A stretch of DNA of 64,000 nucleotides from Zingiber officinale (lineage: Eukaryota; Streptophyta; Magnoliopsida; Zingiberales; Zingiberaceae). The translations under genes were made by a program, and so were the position numbers. Under the pieces are notes generated by a model, which ran no database searches, was not told the DNA's origin, and saw only the letters and a list, made by a program, of their open reading frames with translations. Position 1 is the stretch's first letter; the number at the start of each line of letters is the position of its first letter. Below are positions 23,026 to 35,265 of this stretch, in pieces. Location of the stretch: the NCBI RefSeq assembly GCF_018446385.1, contig NC_056000.1:48454722-48518721 (forward strand), written 5' to 3'.

Positions 23026-25955
23026 TAGACCTGACCACAGTTCGGAACCGATGGTTCGACGATTCGGAACCGCCGGTTCGATGGTTCGGAACCGCCGATT
23101 CGACGGTTCCAGGCAGATCGACCTTTAACCTTAACCGCCCAAGACGGTTACGGTTCACGGTTCAGAACCACCGGTTCACGGTTCGGTTCACAGTTCGTCA
23201 CGGTTCGTCACGGTTCAAGATTAATATGTTAAAAAAATTAAAAATTAAAAATTAAACATTAAACATTAAACATTAAAAATTAGAAATTAAAATTTATTAA
23301 ACAAAGGGCTTGCACTTATTTAAGTTGCCTACGTATCCCTTTAGGGGAATCAAAGCCCACGTAGTTCTTTTACATTTTTTATCCTTTTACATTTTCATTC
23401 ACTTCCATTTCCTGTTCCTGTCGTATTTGTTCCTTCAGTATCAAAATCTTCAACTTCGTCATCTGAAAGTTGCATTCCTTGGATTCTTTTCTCCGCTCTG
23501 GTCCAATCGTCCAGTAATGCTTGGGCTTCCAAGGAGTCGGGAGACAAAGTTGATCGTCGTTCATCTAATATGTTGCCGCCGGCACTGAACGTTTGCTCCA
23601 CAGCTAAAATTTCTTTTGCGATCACGGAGAAAACGGGAAAGTTTTGAGCCTTCTGTGACCACCACTTTAAGATATCGAAGTTTTCGCTATCTGCTTCATT
23701 AAAATCAAAAGAAGTCGTAAAATAATTCTCAAGTTCCTGTGTGGAACTTGAGGATCCCCGTGGACGTTTTGTCTGTTCTTTTAATAAGAGTTGTGCTTTT
23801 GTAAGTTTTAAATTACTACTAGTAGTTTGTTGAATTTCAGAAATATTAATTTGTGTTCCATATTTTACATAATATTGATTATAAATATCATATAAATAAA
23901 TTCTAACATTATATATAATATTAGCTGGATCAGGGGAAGAAGAATATTTAATTGGAATTAAAGCATCATAATATAAAGTTAACATTTCTTGTAAAACTTC
24001 TAATTTAAATCTAGGATCTAAAGCAAATGCAATTAAATAAATTTCAGGAATTAAATAAAAATATTTTTTCATTTAGTTTTCATAGCTAAGATGCAAGGAG
24101 ATAAAGATTATTAATATGTTCATTTAAAACTAATACTATATTAGAAAAATTTTCTAAAACTAATTGAGCAGTCGGATAATAAACACCGGAAAGTTGTTCG
24201 GTTGCATCATTAAATACTTTTAAAATTTCACAAATACTACTACAAATATTCCATTGTTGTGAAAATAAATATATATTAGTATTAGTGTTTTGTGCAAAAA
24301 ATGAACATAATAATTCTTTATATTGAAATGAATCTTGTAACAATTGGTATGTTGAATTCCAACGTGTTGGTACATCACGTGGAAATTTTTTAGGTCTCAT
24401 TCCATTAATTTTACAAAACCTACCCCATTGTTTCATTATAGATGGATGAGACCATAAATAAGAAATTGCAATTCTAATTGGTTTAATATAACTTTCTAAA
24501 ATTTTTAAACCATCTTGAACACATAAATTTAAAACATGGCATACACAACGAATATGAAAAAATAAACCTCCAATAATAGGTTGACAAACAAATTTTAGAT
24601 CATCTATATAAGCGGTATTAGAACTAGCATTATCTAATGATATTGAAAATATTTTATGAGTTAAACCATATTCTTCTAAAATTAAACATAATAATTGTGC
24701 GATATTATGAGCATTATGTGATTCATCAAAAACTCTATAAGCTAATAATCTTTTTTGGAGGTTCCAAGAGTTATCGATTCAATGGCAAGTCACACTCATA
24801 TACGAATGTGTTTGTCAATGATCACTCTAAATATCGGAACATAAAGAAACTTTATTATCTAATTTACTAAATTCATCAATTAAATTCTTTTTTCCTTGTT
24901 TTACTAATTTTTTAATTGTACGAGTAAGTGTAGTCCTAGGAACACGTTTAGCACATGGATTAAGAGATTCTTTACAAAAATCTTCAAATGTGCATTTAGA
25001 TCCAAAACTAAAAGAAAGATGTTCTACGAAAACAAATTTAGCTAATGATTCTCTTAATTTATTATCCAAATATAAAAATAAACCGGAATCGGTACTACCG
25101 CTAGTTGAAGAAAATCTTGATAATTGTGTTTGAGAACGGTCGAGTTCATATTCCGTCGGGTGCTTCGTTTCTACATGTCGTTTCAACGACCCATAGCCGC
25201 CACCGGTTTGGAATTTGTAGGAAGCATTGCAGTGCTTACATTTTGCACGCATTTCTCCTGACGGAAGAGTGACCTTCTCAAAATGTTTAGTAAAAATAGA
25301 AGACTTTAGAGGAGGAAGTTCCCGAACCTTAGAAGTAATTGCATCGGTACTTCCTTGTATTTCGGGTGTCGGATTCGGAAGATGCTCGATCTCATCATCG
25401 GTAGATTGAATGTTGGGGTCCTCCTCCCGCGGATTCATTATTTGCTTTCCCTTCCGAGCTCGAGATGATGCACCTCCGCGGCCTCCTTCCATTGTAATTG
25501 AAAACGAAAGCGCGTAGAGATTAGAGAATACGAAAATGAGATTAAGAGTAGAGAAGATGTGTGTGAAAAATGATGAAATGAGCTCTCTATTTATAGAGTT
25601 TTGATGGTAACGGACACTAAATCATAACCATTGATCAAAAAACGGTCAAATAACCCTCCCAACGGCTACGAACCGCCGGTTAACTGGCGGTTCCAACGGC
25701 TATGAACCGCCGGTTAACCGGCGGTTCAAGCCGTTTTGAAAAAAAAAAAAAAATTTGCGACTGAACCGCCGGTTCAACCCACTGGTTAACCGCCGGTTCG
25801 CCGGTTTTTACATCTAATGAACTGGAACCGGCCCGGCAACTTGCCGGGCCGGTTCCGGTTCGGCCTGGCGAACCGGGTCAACGGGCAACCGGCCCGTTGA
25901 CCCGGTTACGGGCCCGGGCCGGGTCCGGGCCAGACCCGGCCCGGGGTCGGGTCTA
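23026..25955 (-). mobile_element. hAT DNA transposon with transposase remains
   Basis: The 2930-bp element has terminal inverted repeats TAGACCTGACC (left) and TAGACCCGACC (right, reverse complement), ten of eleven matching, and a perfect 8-bp target duplication. Subterminal zones are packed with short cggttc/gaaccg motifs (about 23045-23220 and 25670-25950), as expected of transposase-binding arrays in hAT elements. The transposase reads on the minus strand and is defective. The right end is extremely GC-rich (about 25840-25950). Confidence 0.93.
23395..25492 (-). pseudogene. hAT transposase, defective
   Basis: The N-terminal piece (25492-24827) has a BED zinc finger (CKHC...HVETKH) about residues 80-112. 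The catalytic RNase H-like core follows, including the SLDNASSN motif (about 24625-24650) and a DVPTRWNSTYQLL motif (24436-24086 piece). The C-terminal dimerisation domain (24072-23395 piece) has the expected WW and PVFSVIAKEILAV patch and an acidic tail. Three conserved tryptophan codons have become stops (24827-24829, 24815-24817, 24779-24781), all G-to-A on the coding strand, and one frameshift lies near 24075-24090. The gene is therefore dead, while its ends look intact, so another hAT could still move it. Confidence 0.9.
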
Positions 25956-25963
25956 GCTGTAAA
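25956..25963. repeat. 8-bp target-site duplication of hAT element, right (gctgtaaa)
   Basis: It matches 23018-23025. It lies 77 bases before the BSD gene start codon at 26041, so the transposon entered the leader or core promoter of that gene. Confidence 0.95.
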
Positions 25964-26040
25964 GAATAAGATCGCCCTCCTTATCTGTCGTCGCGATCTT
26001 GAAACGAACTCGGGACACGACAAGAGTAACGAGCAAGCCG

Positions 26041-29000
26041 ATGTCGTGGCTCGCGAGGTCTCTCGCCAACGCGCTGATCCCCGACCGCCACGCCGACGAA
26101 GTCGATCCCGCGGAGAGGGCGGACCCCGGCGGCAGCAGAGACGGCAGCGGAGAAGACGACTCTGGCGGCGGCGGCGTCAAGGAAGATTTCTTCGAGCTCA
26201 CCCAAACCCTGTCACGGCAGTTCCGCGGCGTCGCTGCGTTTCTCGCTCCTCCTCCCACCTCCTCCTCTGATGCTACCCCGTCTGGACGCGATGTGCCCGA
26301 AGAGTTCTCCGATTTCCCCTCTATCGCAGGACTTCAGAGTGACCTCGCTGAGATCGGAGGGAGATTCAGGTCCGGCATCTCCAGGCTCTCCGGATCCAAG
26401 GCGGTCACGGAGATCTCGAAGATCGCGTCCACGTTCATTCCTTTCGGGCCCGGGGACGAAGAGGATGAAGGATTGGAAGGGAAGTACGGGACGGAAGCCG
26501 TGGGCGTCACCGAGGAGGTCATGGCCTTCGTCAGGAACATCTCCATGCATCCGGAGACGTGGTTGGATTTCCCATTGTTGCCTGATGATGAAGAATCTGA
26601 CGGTATTTCTTCTTTCCTGTTAAAATTTGACTTGTTTTCTCTTTGGGTTCTTCGCTTGTCTTGGAAGAAAAGGTGGTAACTTTGAACCAATCATTAGTTC
26701 CTTGCAAATGCTTACATTTCCAAAAAAAAAAAATGGTTTGTTCATTCCTTTCCTTGGATAAGAGATACCAGAGATCCTATATCGAATATGAGTATCATTA
26801 CTCTGTGCCCATTGAATTTCGATAAAAACTTTTCTACAGGTAATCTTAGAACTGTGAATTCGAGATTACTTCTTTTCCTGATTGATTGATGGAATAATGC
26901 ATAACGTACTTACTAAGAAGTTAGGAATGTTGTGAAATTTTCAGAAACGTTGAAACTATTACTGAAGCGTTCTCGAGGTCACTAAGATAATGGGTAGTCC
27001 TTGCCTCCATTTTCAGGACATCTAAACAAATTCAATCTTCATTTACTTTTAGCTAGATACTCTTTTACTTTGTGTTCTTAATGCTGTTAAGTAATGAAGG
27101 ATTGGAGAAACCATTGCCTTAAACCTATTGAGAAAATGAATGTGTCACAGGTTTTAGTATGTTAAAGGATGTAAAATAGTCCTAGTGAGGCTCATACATA
27201 ACATGGAAGCCTCCAATTCCTAAACTCAGGTGTACTACCTACTTTCATGGGAGTGCAGGATCTTGGTTTCGTAGCCCTTGGACAACCTAAAAATTGTCTT
27301 CTTTAGTTCAAATTTAATAATTATTATTTATCTTTGTTTTATTTGTCCAATTATTTTTCCCTTTTTATGGATATTAAAGAAATTTTCAGTACAATTTACT
27401 TTGTTCATTAGCTTCACTTACAATTTTGTTGCTCGTATAATACATCATAGACATAGGGCATTAGGGTTCCTATTTGACTTGAGGAATAGAACATAAAGCT
27501 TCTCTCCCAGTATCTTTTTTTCTTTGAGATTGCATAATTGGATTCAGCAAGTTACATTTCTTCCTACTTTAATGGGGTTTCTCCTATCTATCGTCTTTCA
27601 GATTTTGACATGTCTGATGCTCAGCAAGAACATGCCTTGACAGTAGAGCGCCTTGCACCGAGATTAGCCGCTTTGAGGCTTGAACTTTGCCCAAGTCATA
27701 TGAGTGAAGGATGCTTTTGGAAAATCTATTTTGTGCTTTTGCACCCAAGGCTCGATAAGCATGATTCTGAACATCTCTCGACACCTCAGGTTCTTCTCTT
27801 CGTAGATGTTCTTTTTGTATTTTCTTCTTCTTACTATCACTGCCCACTCCTCCATTTATAACTTATAAGTAGATCCCTTAAGGTGTTATATTGTAGGCCA
27901 GATTTAAGATTCGTATTAAAGTATATGGTTTGGTATTTAAAAGTGAAGTATATGAAATAAGTCATGTTTTTAGTATTGTTCATAATCTTTTTGAAGTCCA
28001 CAAGTTTCAGCTACAATCATCATGCAAGGATAAATTACTGAGCCATACTGTAAAATTTTGGAAAGGTGATTTAGAGAAAAATAAGGATGGAACAAAAAAA
28101 ATATTTCAGAATCTGTTTAGTTTCATGCTTAGAAAATCAAGATATTATTTATTTAATAAGATGGCTAATGAAAAAAAAATAGTGAGAAAACAATGTTTGG
28201 AAAAACAATTAAGATGGCTCTATACTATTGATGTGTTGGACTTCAAAAAATTAAAAGAATCTAGTAATTATATCAATATAATAAAGGATATGTATGAAAA
28301 TGAAGCTGCTAGTGTTAAAGCTGTTAGGAATGTAAAAAATGATTTGCTATAATTATAAAGTTATTTTAAATTTCTATCTTTTACATCACTACTATATGAA
28401 CTTAATGTTGCTGAAAATTCATTAATAGGATGAAGAGTGGAACGAAATAGAGAAACTTTTAAAGTCGTGTGAATCTTCATGTGCTTGTATATTTAAAAAG
28501 TTATAATTTTGATACCCTCAATCCTATTTAATTTGTCCAAGTGTGGGGCAGTTAACAAACAACACAAATAATTAGTTTAATTCTTACATCTGCTCGAGTT
28601 AATTAGAAACTCATGCCTAATTGGTTACCTGCCTAATTAGTTAGAAATTTTGCATTTTTAATTTTCATATTTCTTTTTTGAACAGATCGTCGAAGCCAGA
28701 GCCTTGTTATTACAACAGTTGCAGCTTCCAGCAAAAACAGAGAAGCCTGAAGTAGATGTCTCCTACAGGAAAATGGACGACAGTCCACTTCAATCTAAGG
28801 AGCAGATTACAGAACAAAAGGATCTTTATGAAATCTCACCTTCCGAAACAAAGGAGGTAGTAACCGCTGTTCTCACAATCGATGTTATGACTGAAAAACT
28901 CCCAGTGCAAACAGATGAAGTAGAAATCATTGACAAAACTGTCATTGAAGAAGAACCCCCTCAGCAGACACAAAAGAGTCACAGTGATGCATCACAGGTT

Positions 29001-29138
29001 TCCGTTGAGCAGTTCAGTGAGGATGAGGAAGGGGACGATTGGTTAATAGAAGAAACAGAAGAAACGGGTGCCTCAAGAAGCACCAACATCCCTTTGGTGA
29101 ATGATGAGGATGTCTCTTTCAGTGATCTTGAGGATTGA
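26041..29138 (+). CDS. BSD domain-containing protein (3 exons)
   Basis: Exons 26041-26602, 27602-27789 and 28686-29138 join in frame with GT-AG introns to give about 400 residues. ATG 26041 is chosen because family members begin like MSWLARSLA; an ATG 42 bases upstream in the same frame is less likely. The BSD domain (about residues 200-260) spans exons 2-3 and shows the diagnostic aromatic pair in SEGCFWKIYFVLLHP. The N-terminal half is GC-rich and Gly/Asp/Ser-rich, with FFELTQTLSRQF and amphipathic helices as in plant BSD proteins similar to human BSDC1. The C end is acidic and finishes DVSFSDLED. BSD domains occur in TFIIH p62 and in synapse-associated and DOS2-like proteins; the role in plants is unclear. 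A hAT transposon lies just upstream. Confidence 0.9.
26603..27601 (+). other. BSD gene intron 1
   Basis: A 999-bp GT-AG intron in phase 1. It is AT-rich and no element was recognised in it. Confidence 0.85.
28035..28350 (+). mobile_element. RTE-type LINE reverse transcriptase fragment inside BSD intron 2
   Basis: Within intron 2 (27790-28685) an open frame (27930-28352) carries peptides in the order found in plant RTE LINE reverse transcriptases: LLSHTVKFW, then FSFM.RKS (for the usual FGFMPGRS), then YINIIKDMYENEAASVKAV (for IKDMYEGAVTSVRTV). The part between the last two is shorter than usual, so the catalytic FADD-bearing region and some of the fingers are missing. The frame is still open but has no known start or function of its own, and is spliced out. 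Same strand as the host gene. Confidence 0.75.
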
Positions 29139-29798
29139 TGCTGGTGACCAAAATGGAACACAAGCTTCCAAGAAAGTGACCTGCCCAGGAACATTAAGTT
29201 CTGACATTTCCCATTAATTTGTAAATATACATTAACAGTCGATAACAATTTCAGTTAAAAATTGGTTTTCTGAGGTCTCTTATATCCTTTTTGTTCAACC
29301 TTCTATGCTTCTTGGTATTAGCAGTTAGATTGGCACAGCCTCATATCATCCATCAAATCCATAGTTACTGTAATAGGTCATCTCTTACTCTTAATCTGAG
29401 TTTAGACAACAATGTTATTTGTAACTGTAAGTTCATATTACTGATTCTATTCATACTATATAACGCTAGATCTGTCCATGCATTACCACTATATACTTAT
29501 CCATGACTCAACCAAGGAGATAGTTTAAGTCTCTGACTATCGAAAGCAATACAAGAGTCAATTATTGTTCTTCGATATAGTTAATGAGTGTCTTAAAAAG
29601 GATACTGGAATGACTTAAAAGTTCCATATTCACCAAGTCCGAATGATAGTTTTTCAGAAATGTACAATTTTGCATAATTCATGTTTTGCGATCATAAGAA
29701 CAATGAAATGAGCCAGCTAAACCTTGAGACAATAATACCATTCAGTAGATCTAGTTTCATAGACATGGCATTATGTAAATGGAAATTTTTTCTCAACA
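29139..29798. other. Tail-to-tail gap between BSD and RsmE genes
   Basis: 660 bp between two convergent stop codons. It should contain both 3' untranslated regions. I see no further gene. Confidence 0.6.
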
Positions 29799-32700
29799 CT
29801 ACAAATGTAACTGAATCTTTTGCACATCAGACCACAGCATTAGAGTTGATAGGAGAGCAATAGTCGCTGTCTCAACTCGCAATCTGCATGAGCCAAGCCC
29901 GACGGGAGTAGCACCTGCTTCTGCCAGTAGCTTCACTTCATCATCTGTGAAATCTGAAAATAGCTATTAGCAAATCTGTCATTCAATCATAGCGATTAAC
30001 ATATTCGTTATGGTGTCAAGATGATACACAATTTTGTAAATTTGTGTAAACTGGTTTAGCAACAAAGACATCACACAGTTCAAAGGTGATTTTAGATTTA
30101 TCCTTACAGACATCAAAGAAACGCTAGCAAAGAAAGTACCTGATGAGACAAAGACAAATACTATCCAAATATATAGAAAAACTAAAAAAAGAGAAGTGAG
30201 TGTATTCTTAGAAGAAGAAAAAATAAAATAAAACAGTTATTCTAAAAGGCTTCCTGTAGGATCTGATGCAAATAAAAATACAAGGGTTTAAAAATAGACT
30301 GAACTAATAAAACAAACCAATTCGAAGATCTGTAATACAATTTCATTTTACTTTTTACCTTGTTAAGAATACAGTGTATTTAGACTGTCCTAGAGCGACC
30401 AGATTATCGTAAAAGTATATTGAAAAAGCATTCCATCACATTGTTATGATAGTCAAATCTAATACAAGCTTTCTAATCTATCATTTAATCTCCTCTTTTG
30501 TGAGAACACGAAGGCTTTAGTGAGATTGCAAGTGTTGCACCCAGATTTCTCTAGTATTATACTATGGTATTTGAGCCGAATTTCGTTCCTCGTTTACCCT
30601 CCTCACCTTATCACAGTCCATTGTCATTGCACAGATCACCTCCCCCTTCTTCTGCACCTTATCACAGTCCATTGTCATTGCACAGATCACCTCCCCCTTT
30701 CTTCTGCACGTTGCTTCCCTTGGCTCTTTCGTGAAAAAAATAAAGCAATTCTCTCTGCCCACAAACAACAAACTCCTCTCTTGCAATTGTATCATCCCTC
30801 CTCTCTCTCCTCCTATATGCAAGCTCAATTTTGTAATGCCACCTCCCCCGTCTACTTTCACTTCTTCCACCCCAATATGTAGTTGTCTCCTCCCCTGTAA
30901 ATAGTTGATCACCCCTTGGGGAAGTTTACGTTCCCAGTCGCTCCACCCTTTGTTCCCTTCCATTCCATACTATCCTTTGCAGTGAATTTATTTCAAGGGA
31001 ATTGGAAACAGTGGGACTCCGAAGAACATGAAACACATTTAAATGCATCCAGTCAAAATCAGGGGGAAGCTATAACGGTATAGAAAAATGCTAGAACTAC
31101 TAACCCCCTTCTGGTCCAACAATCAGAATTCCACTCTCTTGGGCTGTTGAATGATATAAGACATTCATAAGGGGAGTTTCTTCTGCTGAAGCAAGAAAGG
31201 CAAGCTTTGACTCTGAAACCTAGTGCAAAAAAATAGACAAACACATAAAAATCACAGATGTTGAAACCGAATGAAGAAACCTTTGGTGGAGAAACATGCA
31301 TCAGTTGAATAGAAACATAAAGCGAGCTTAGCAAAGCATACCTAAACATGTTTAACCTATGATTACCACTGAACTAGGTTCTGGAAACTGATAATAAAAT
31401 TACAAGATGAGAGTTCATATGGCATCAATCTGACATCACTTTACTACCTCTATTACACACAAGCAAACTCAAAAAAAAAAAAAATGATATATTTAACAAA
31501 ACTACAAAGTCAATTGCTCACCTTTAGATGAATTCTTCAAAGGAAGTATTCGTAATGAGGAAGATATGGTCTTACAATAAGCTCGATAACCAGGAAAGAC
31601 CCATATAGTCAACACCAACCATTGGGAATTAAGGAACATATGTTGTTTCTATTTACCAATACACGAATTCTATCTTGAGAAAACTAAGATCATCTAGGCA
31701 ATTTTTCCATAAAGAGTTGCATGGATGGTCTTATTGAAAAACAAAAGGAGCTCATTTAGTAATAAAACATTAGACACTTAGCACACAGACTGAAACAAAT
31801 GCTACAATGTATGGTACTAAAGTCGTCATCCTGTGTTTGTCCCAACTATTTAGGGTCGGTCACGTGAACTTTATCCGTGCATTGAGCTTTATAGAAAGCA
31901 ATCTCACTAGTAATATTCAAATTAACCAAATTATTTTATTTCATTAATTAATGTTTTGTTTGGTCTCCCTCTATCTCTTACACCTTCCACTTTAATAGAA
32001 TCAACATTTTAACTACACAACCAATTAAAAATCCCTATATCTTGATTGAGAACTATTACTCATGAAACACACTTGTTATAAATAAGAAATAGCATGACAA
32101 TCGGGTACTTTGCAACCAACCAAACAAGTGGCAACCTAGAATAATTTGATCTGACAAACTATCAACATATTATTTTGCCAATCAATTGATATATCACCGA
32201 ACTGAAATATTCTATTCATTGCTTAGTTTCTTCAGAAATAATATGATATTGTATAGGCCTAGGGCTCTCTAGATTTCTCCTGGAATCTAGTGTGTAATTA
32301 ATCATTGATCGTGTCCAAAGCCATCTAAGTTAACTCCAATCAGAACCTAATACTTCGGGTATGAAGCAATTGGTATAACTAAGAGAATATAAGCATGAGG
32401 TACTCAGATAGGAGAATTACAACACAGGAGATCACATAGTTATGAATGACCAAAAGAACTTACAAGTGACAAAAGTTTTTGAAGCTTCAAAGGAGGATTT
32501 AAAGTCATTTGGTGTAGTCTCTGACCTATGCACAAAAAAATAATGAGAATGCAATATAGGTATAGAAAAAACTACTAAGGTATTCTCTATGGAGTTCTAA
32601 GAAATTAATGCACTTAATTGACACGTAAAGATATATAAAATGGCAAAGTTACTACAATCCTGTAAAAGAAGCCAAAAAATGATTACATTGCTTGGCAGCA

Positions 32701-33936
32701 GCTACTACAACACGCTCCAAACGTTCTACCCGATTTTCTGCAATGGTATGTGACCTCTCCGTTAAAATGGGGGTCACACTACTAGCTCCCAGTTCCTTAA
32801 GAGAACATGCAAAAGGAAATGAACCAATTATTCATGTGATACACATAGGAAGCTGAAATTATCCACAAATAGAGGTGGCATACAGTGCACTTCTCAACAA
32901 GCCAATCTGCACGACCACCTTTCAAGGTCCCTGAAACAATGGAGCTCGACACAAGTCCAAATAATAGAGATTATAGTATGGTTGTTTGAAAAGTAGGGAT
33001 AGAAGGACTCACCAAAAGCAGCATATACATGCCATTGAATACCTTGCGGAGGAACAACTTGAGGCTCTTCTACAGCCATGATATCTAAACCAGCTCGACT
33101 GACACTCTGTATACAACCTTCAACTAAACCACCTTTCCCATCAAAAAGCTGCACCCTTGAGTGTTATACAGGAAGAAACACTATTGTAACATAAGAACCG
33201 AATGCAAGACAGATAAAAAAGGTTGCTTTTTGAGTATGGAATCAAATGACCATAAACTATATATAACCTTCAAATGCCCACCTTTCTCATGAAAAAAAAT
33301 AAACAGCATGAGAAAAAACAAAGCTAACTCCATGCATAGTTCCATAAAATGATCAAACAAACAAACAAACAAAAGGGGGAACAAGTGTCTTAGGGTAAAG
33401 GAAGGAAGAAGCCACCCCCACAATACGAGTCAAAATAGCAAGTATGAGAGTCAGATCAACAAAGAAGCCATATTTATTAGTTCTGGTATGGAACTAAAGA
33501 CCGTTCGGAAAGGCTACGAAGTTTATGCACTGCGCTGCATTTGATCCGAGTCCGCGGCATACCTATCGTTTGGTCCAAGGCGCAGCACCTTAGACATGTG
33601 CCAGAACTCGTCACCTTGGATCCGCACAACATTTCCCTGTCAAAAGTCAAAACCCCAGGAAAAAGAAACCCCCATCAAAATAACGATAAGCGAGCACCAG
33701 GAGCTCGACAAAATAGCTACAGGAAAAAAAACAGCGGCATATTGAGAAAATAAGGTCAGAGATTTAGCCGCCTTAGAGGGAAGAAGCAAGGGGGAGTGGA
33801 AGCGAGGGAGGCCGCCGCGGCTCTGGCTCCCTGCAGCATCAGATGGCACCACGCGGAGGCCGCCCGAGAACCCACGCCGCCATGTCCGGCAGAGGAGGCC
33901 GCCGCACAGTGGTAAACGCGGTGCCACTCTCGGCAT
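29799..33936 (-). CDS. RsmE-type 16S rRNA m3U methyltransferase, organelle-type (8 exons)
   Basis: Bacterial RsmE methylates N3 of U1498 in 16S rRNA; the nuclear plant copy probably serves plastid or mitochondrial ribosomes. Exons on the minus strand: 33936-33772, 33636-33563, 33148-33013, 32930-32884, 32795-32687, 32525-32464, 31219-31105, 29953-29799 (about 287 residues). Landmarks in order: GDEFWHMSKVLRL, LFDGKGG, LKGGRADWLVEKCTELGA, VTPILTERSH, then the SAM/knot part SGILIVGPEG, DFTDDEV and GSCRLRVETATIALLS. The first 50 residues are rich in Arg, Leu and Gly with few acidic residues, like a transit peptide. Six of the seven introns are GT-AG. Exon 1 has no clear GT donor at the expected place, and exons 2 and 3 meet with a one-base phase mismatch. 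Confidence 0.87.
30596..30706. repeat. 51-bp tandem duplication in RsmE intron
   Basis: Two near-identical copies of caccttatcacagtccattg plus tcattgcacagatcacctcc, in the intron between the last two exons. Confidence 0.9.
31825..31990 (+). mobile_element. 3' end of an RTE LINE or related SINE in an RsmE intron
   Basis: The phrase tttgtcccaactatttaggg followed by tcggtcacgtgaac, and caatctcactagtaatatt further on, closely resembles the conserved 3' tail of plant RTE LINEs and the SINEs that share it (usually ...aactatttggggtcggctac). Only the tail is present, on the strand opposite to the gene. Identification is from memory of the family tail. Confidence 0.5.
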
Positions 33937-34299
33937 CGCCTCCTCGCCGCTCGATAAGCTGGTTGATCCGAAATGGGCCGAGATTTTTTCAGTACAATTC
34001 AGAGTTTTTTATTTTATTTTATGAATTATTTTAGATTGGGTAAAAAGTATTTATATTTATTTTATTATTTTTCAACTAATCAAATCTTTAATTAGACGTT
34101 TGGTTTAGAGGTTTGGAAATGAAGGAATGAATTTATTTCCAAACTTTAAGTTTGATTGATAGGAATAGAATCAAGATTTTGTAATAAAACCCAAAAATTT
34201 GGGTATGGATGAAACTCACCCTCTCCCTTGGGTTTTGATTGAATGGAATAAGAATTAAGTTTTGGACGAAAATACATTTAATATATTTGTTCAATTTTT
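33937..34299. other. RsmE upstream region and start of a MITE-like segment
   Basis: The first 100 bp should hold the RsmE promoter (GC-rich near 33940). From about 34095 the phrase tttggtttagaggtttggaa and a following palindrome-like 'ttccaaac' resemble the ends of common plant miniature transposons, but no target duplication or second end was established. Confidence 0.35.
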
Positions 34300-35265
34300 C
34301 TTTCATTTCACTCTCTCTCCTTGTTATCTATCATCATACTTTCTCTCTCCTCATTCTATCATCATATTTTCTCTCTCAACATATTTTCTCTCTTCTCATT
34401 CTCTACCATTTTCTCTCTGTGTTCTCTCTCATCACACACTCTCTCTCATTATTCTCTCTCTTCATTCTCTCCTCATTTTTTCATCATACTTTCTCTCTCT
34501 TCAATCTCTTACCATACTCTCTCTCCATATTTTATCTAATCTTACTTTCTCTCTCTTCATTCTCTTTTAACACACTCTCTCTCCTCATTCTCTCTCATCA
34601 CACATTCTCTATCATTTTCTCTCTGTGTTCTCTCTCATCACACACACTCTCTCTCATTATTCTCTCTCTTCATTCTCTTATCATTTTTTCATCATAATTT
34701 CTCTCTCATCATATTTTCTCTTTCCTCAACCTCTCTTACCATACTCTATCTCCATATTTTATCTACTCTTAATTTCTCTCTCTTCATTCTCTTTCAAATA
34801 CACTCTCTCTCCTCATTCTCTCTCATCACACATTCTCTACCATTTTCTCTCTGTATTCTCTCTCATCACACACTCTCTCTCTTCATTCTCTCCTCATTTT
34901 TTAATCATACTTCCTCTGTCATCATATTTTCTCTCTCCTCAATCTCTTTTACCATACTCTCTCTTCATATTTTCTCTCATCATACTTTATCTCTCTTCAT
35001 TCTTTTCCATCACACTCTCTCTCCTCATTTTCTCTCATAACACTTTCCCTCTCTTCATTTTTTCCCATCACACTTTCTCTCTCATTCTACTTTCTCTCCT
35101 CAATTTCTCATTTTCTCTCATCAGACTTTCTCTCTCTGAATTTTCTCTCATCATTCTTTCTCTCTCAACACACTTTCTCTCTTATCATACTTTTTCTCTT
35201 CTCAATCTCTCCTATCACGCTCTCTCTCCTCATTTTCTCTCATCACACTTTCTCTCTCATCAAAA
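34300..35265. repeat. Pyrimidine-rich degenerate tandem repeat (CT/CATCA)
   Basis: Almost 1 kb of one strand is built from variants of tctctctcatcatactt with a loose 20-40 bp period. Larger repeated blocks exist, for example the phrase ctctgtgttctctctcatca near 34415 and 34622. It creates long Ser/Leu-rich frames in several phases that are not genes. Confidence 0.9.

Noticed and set aside
26046-26690. Long frames in other phases over BSD exon 1
   Set aside because: A GC-rich exon has few stops on either strand; only the MSWLARS frame splices to a BSD domain.
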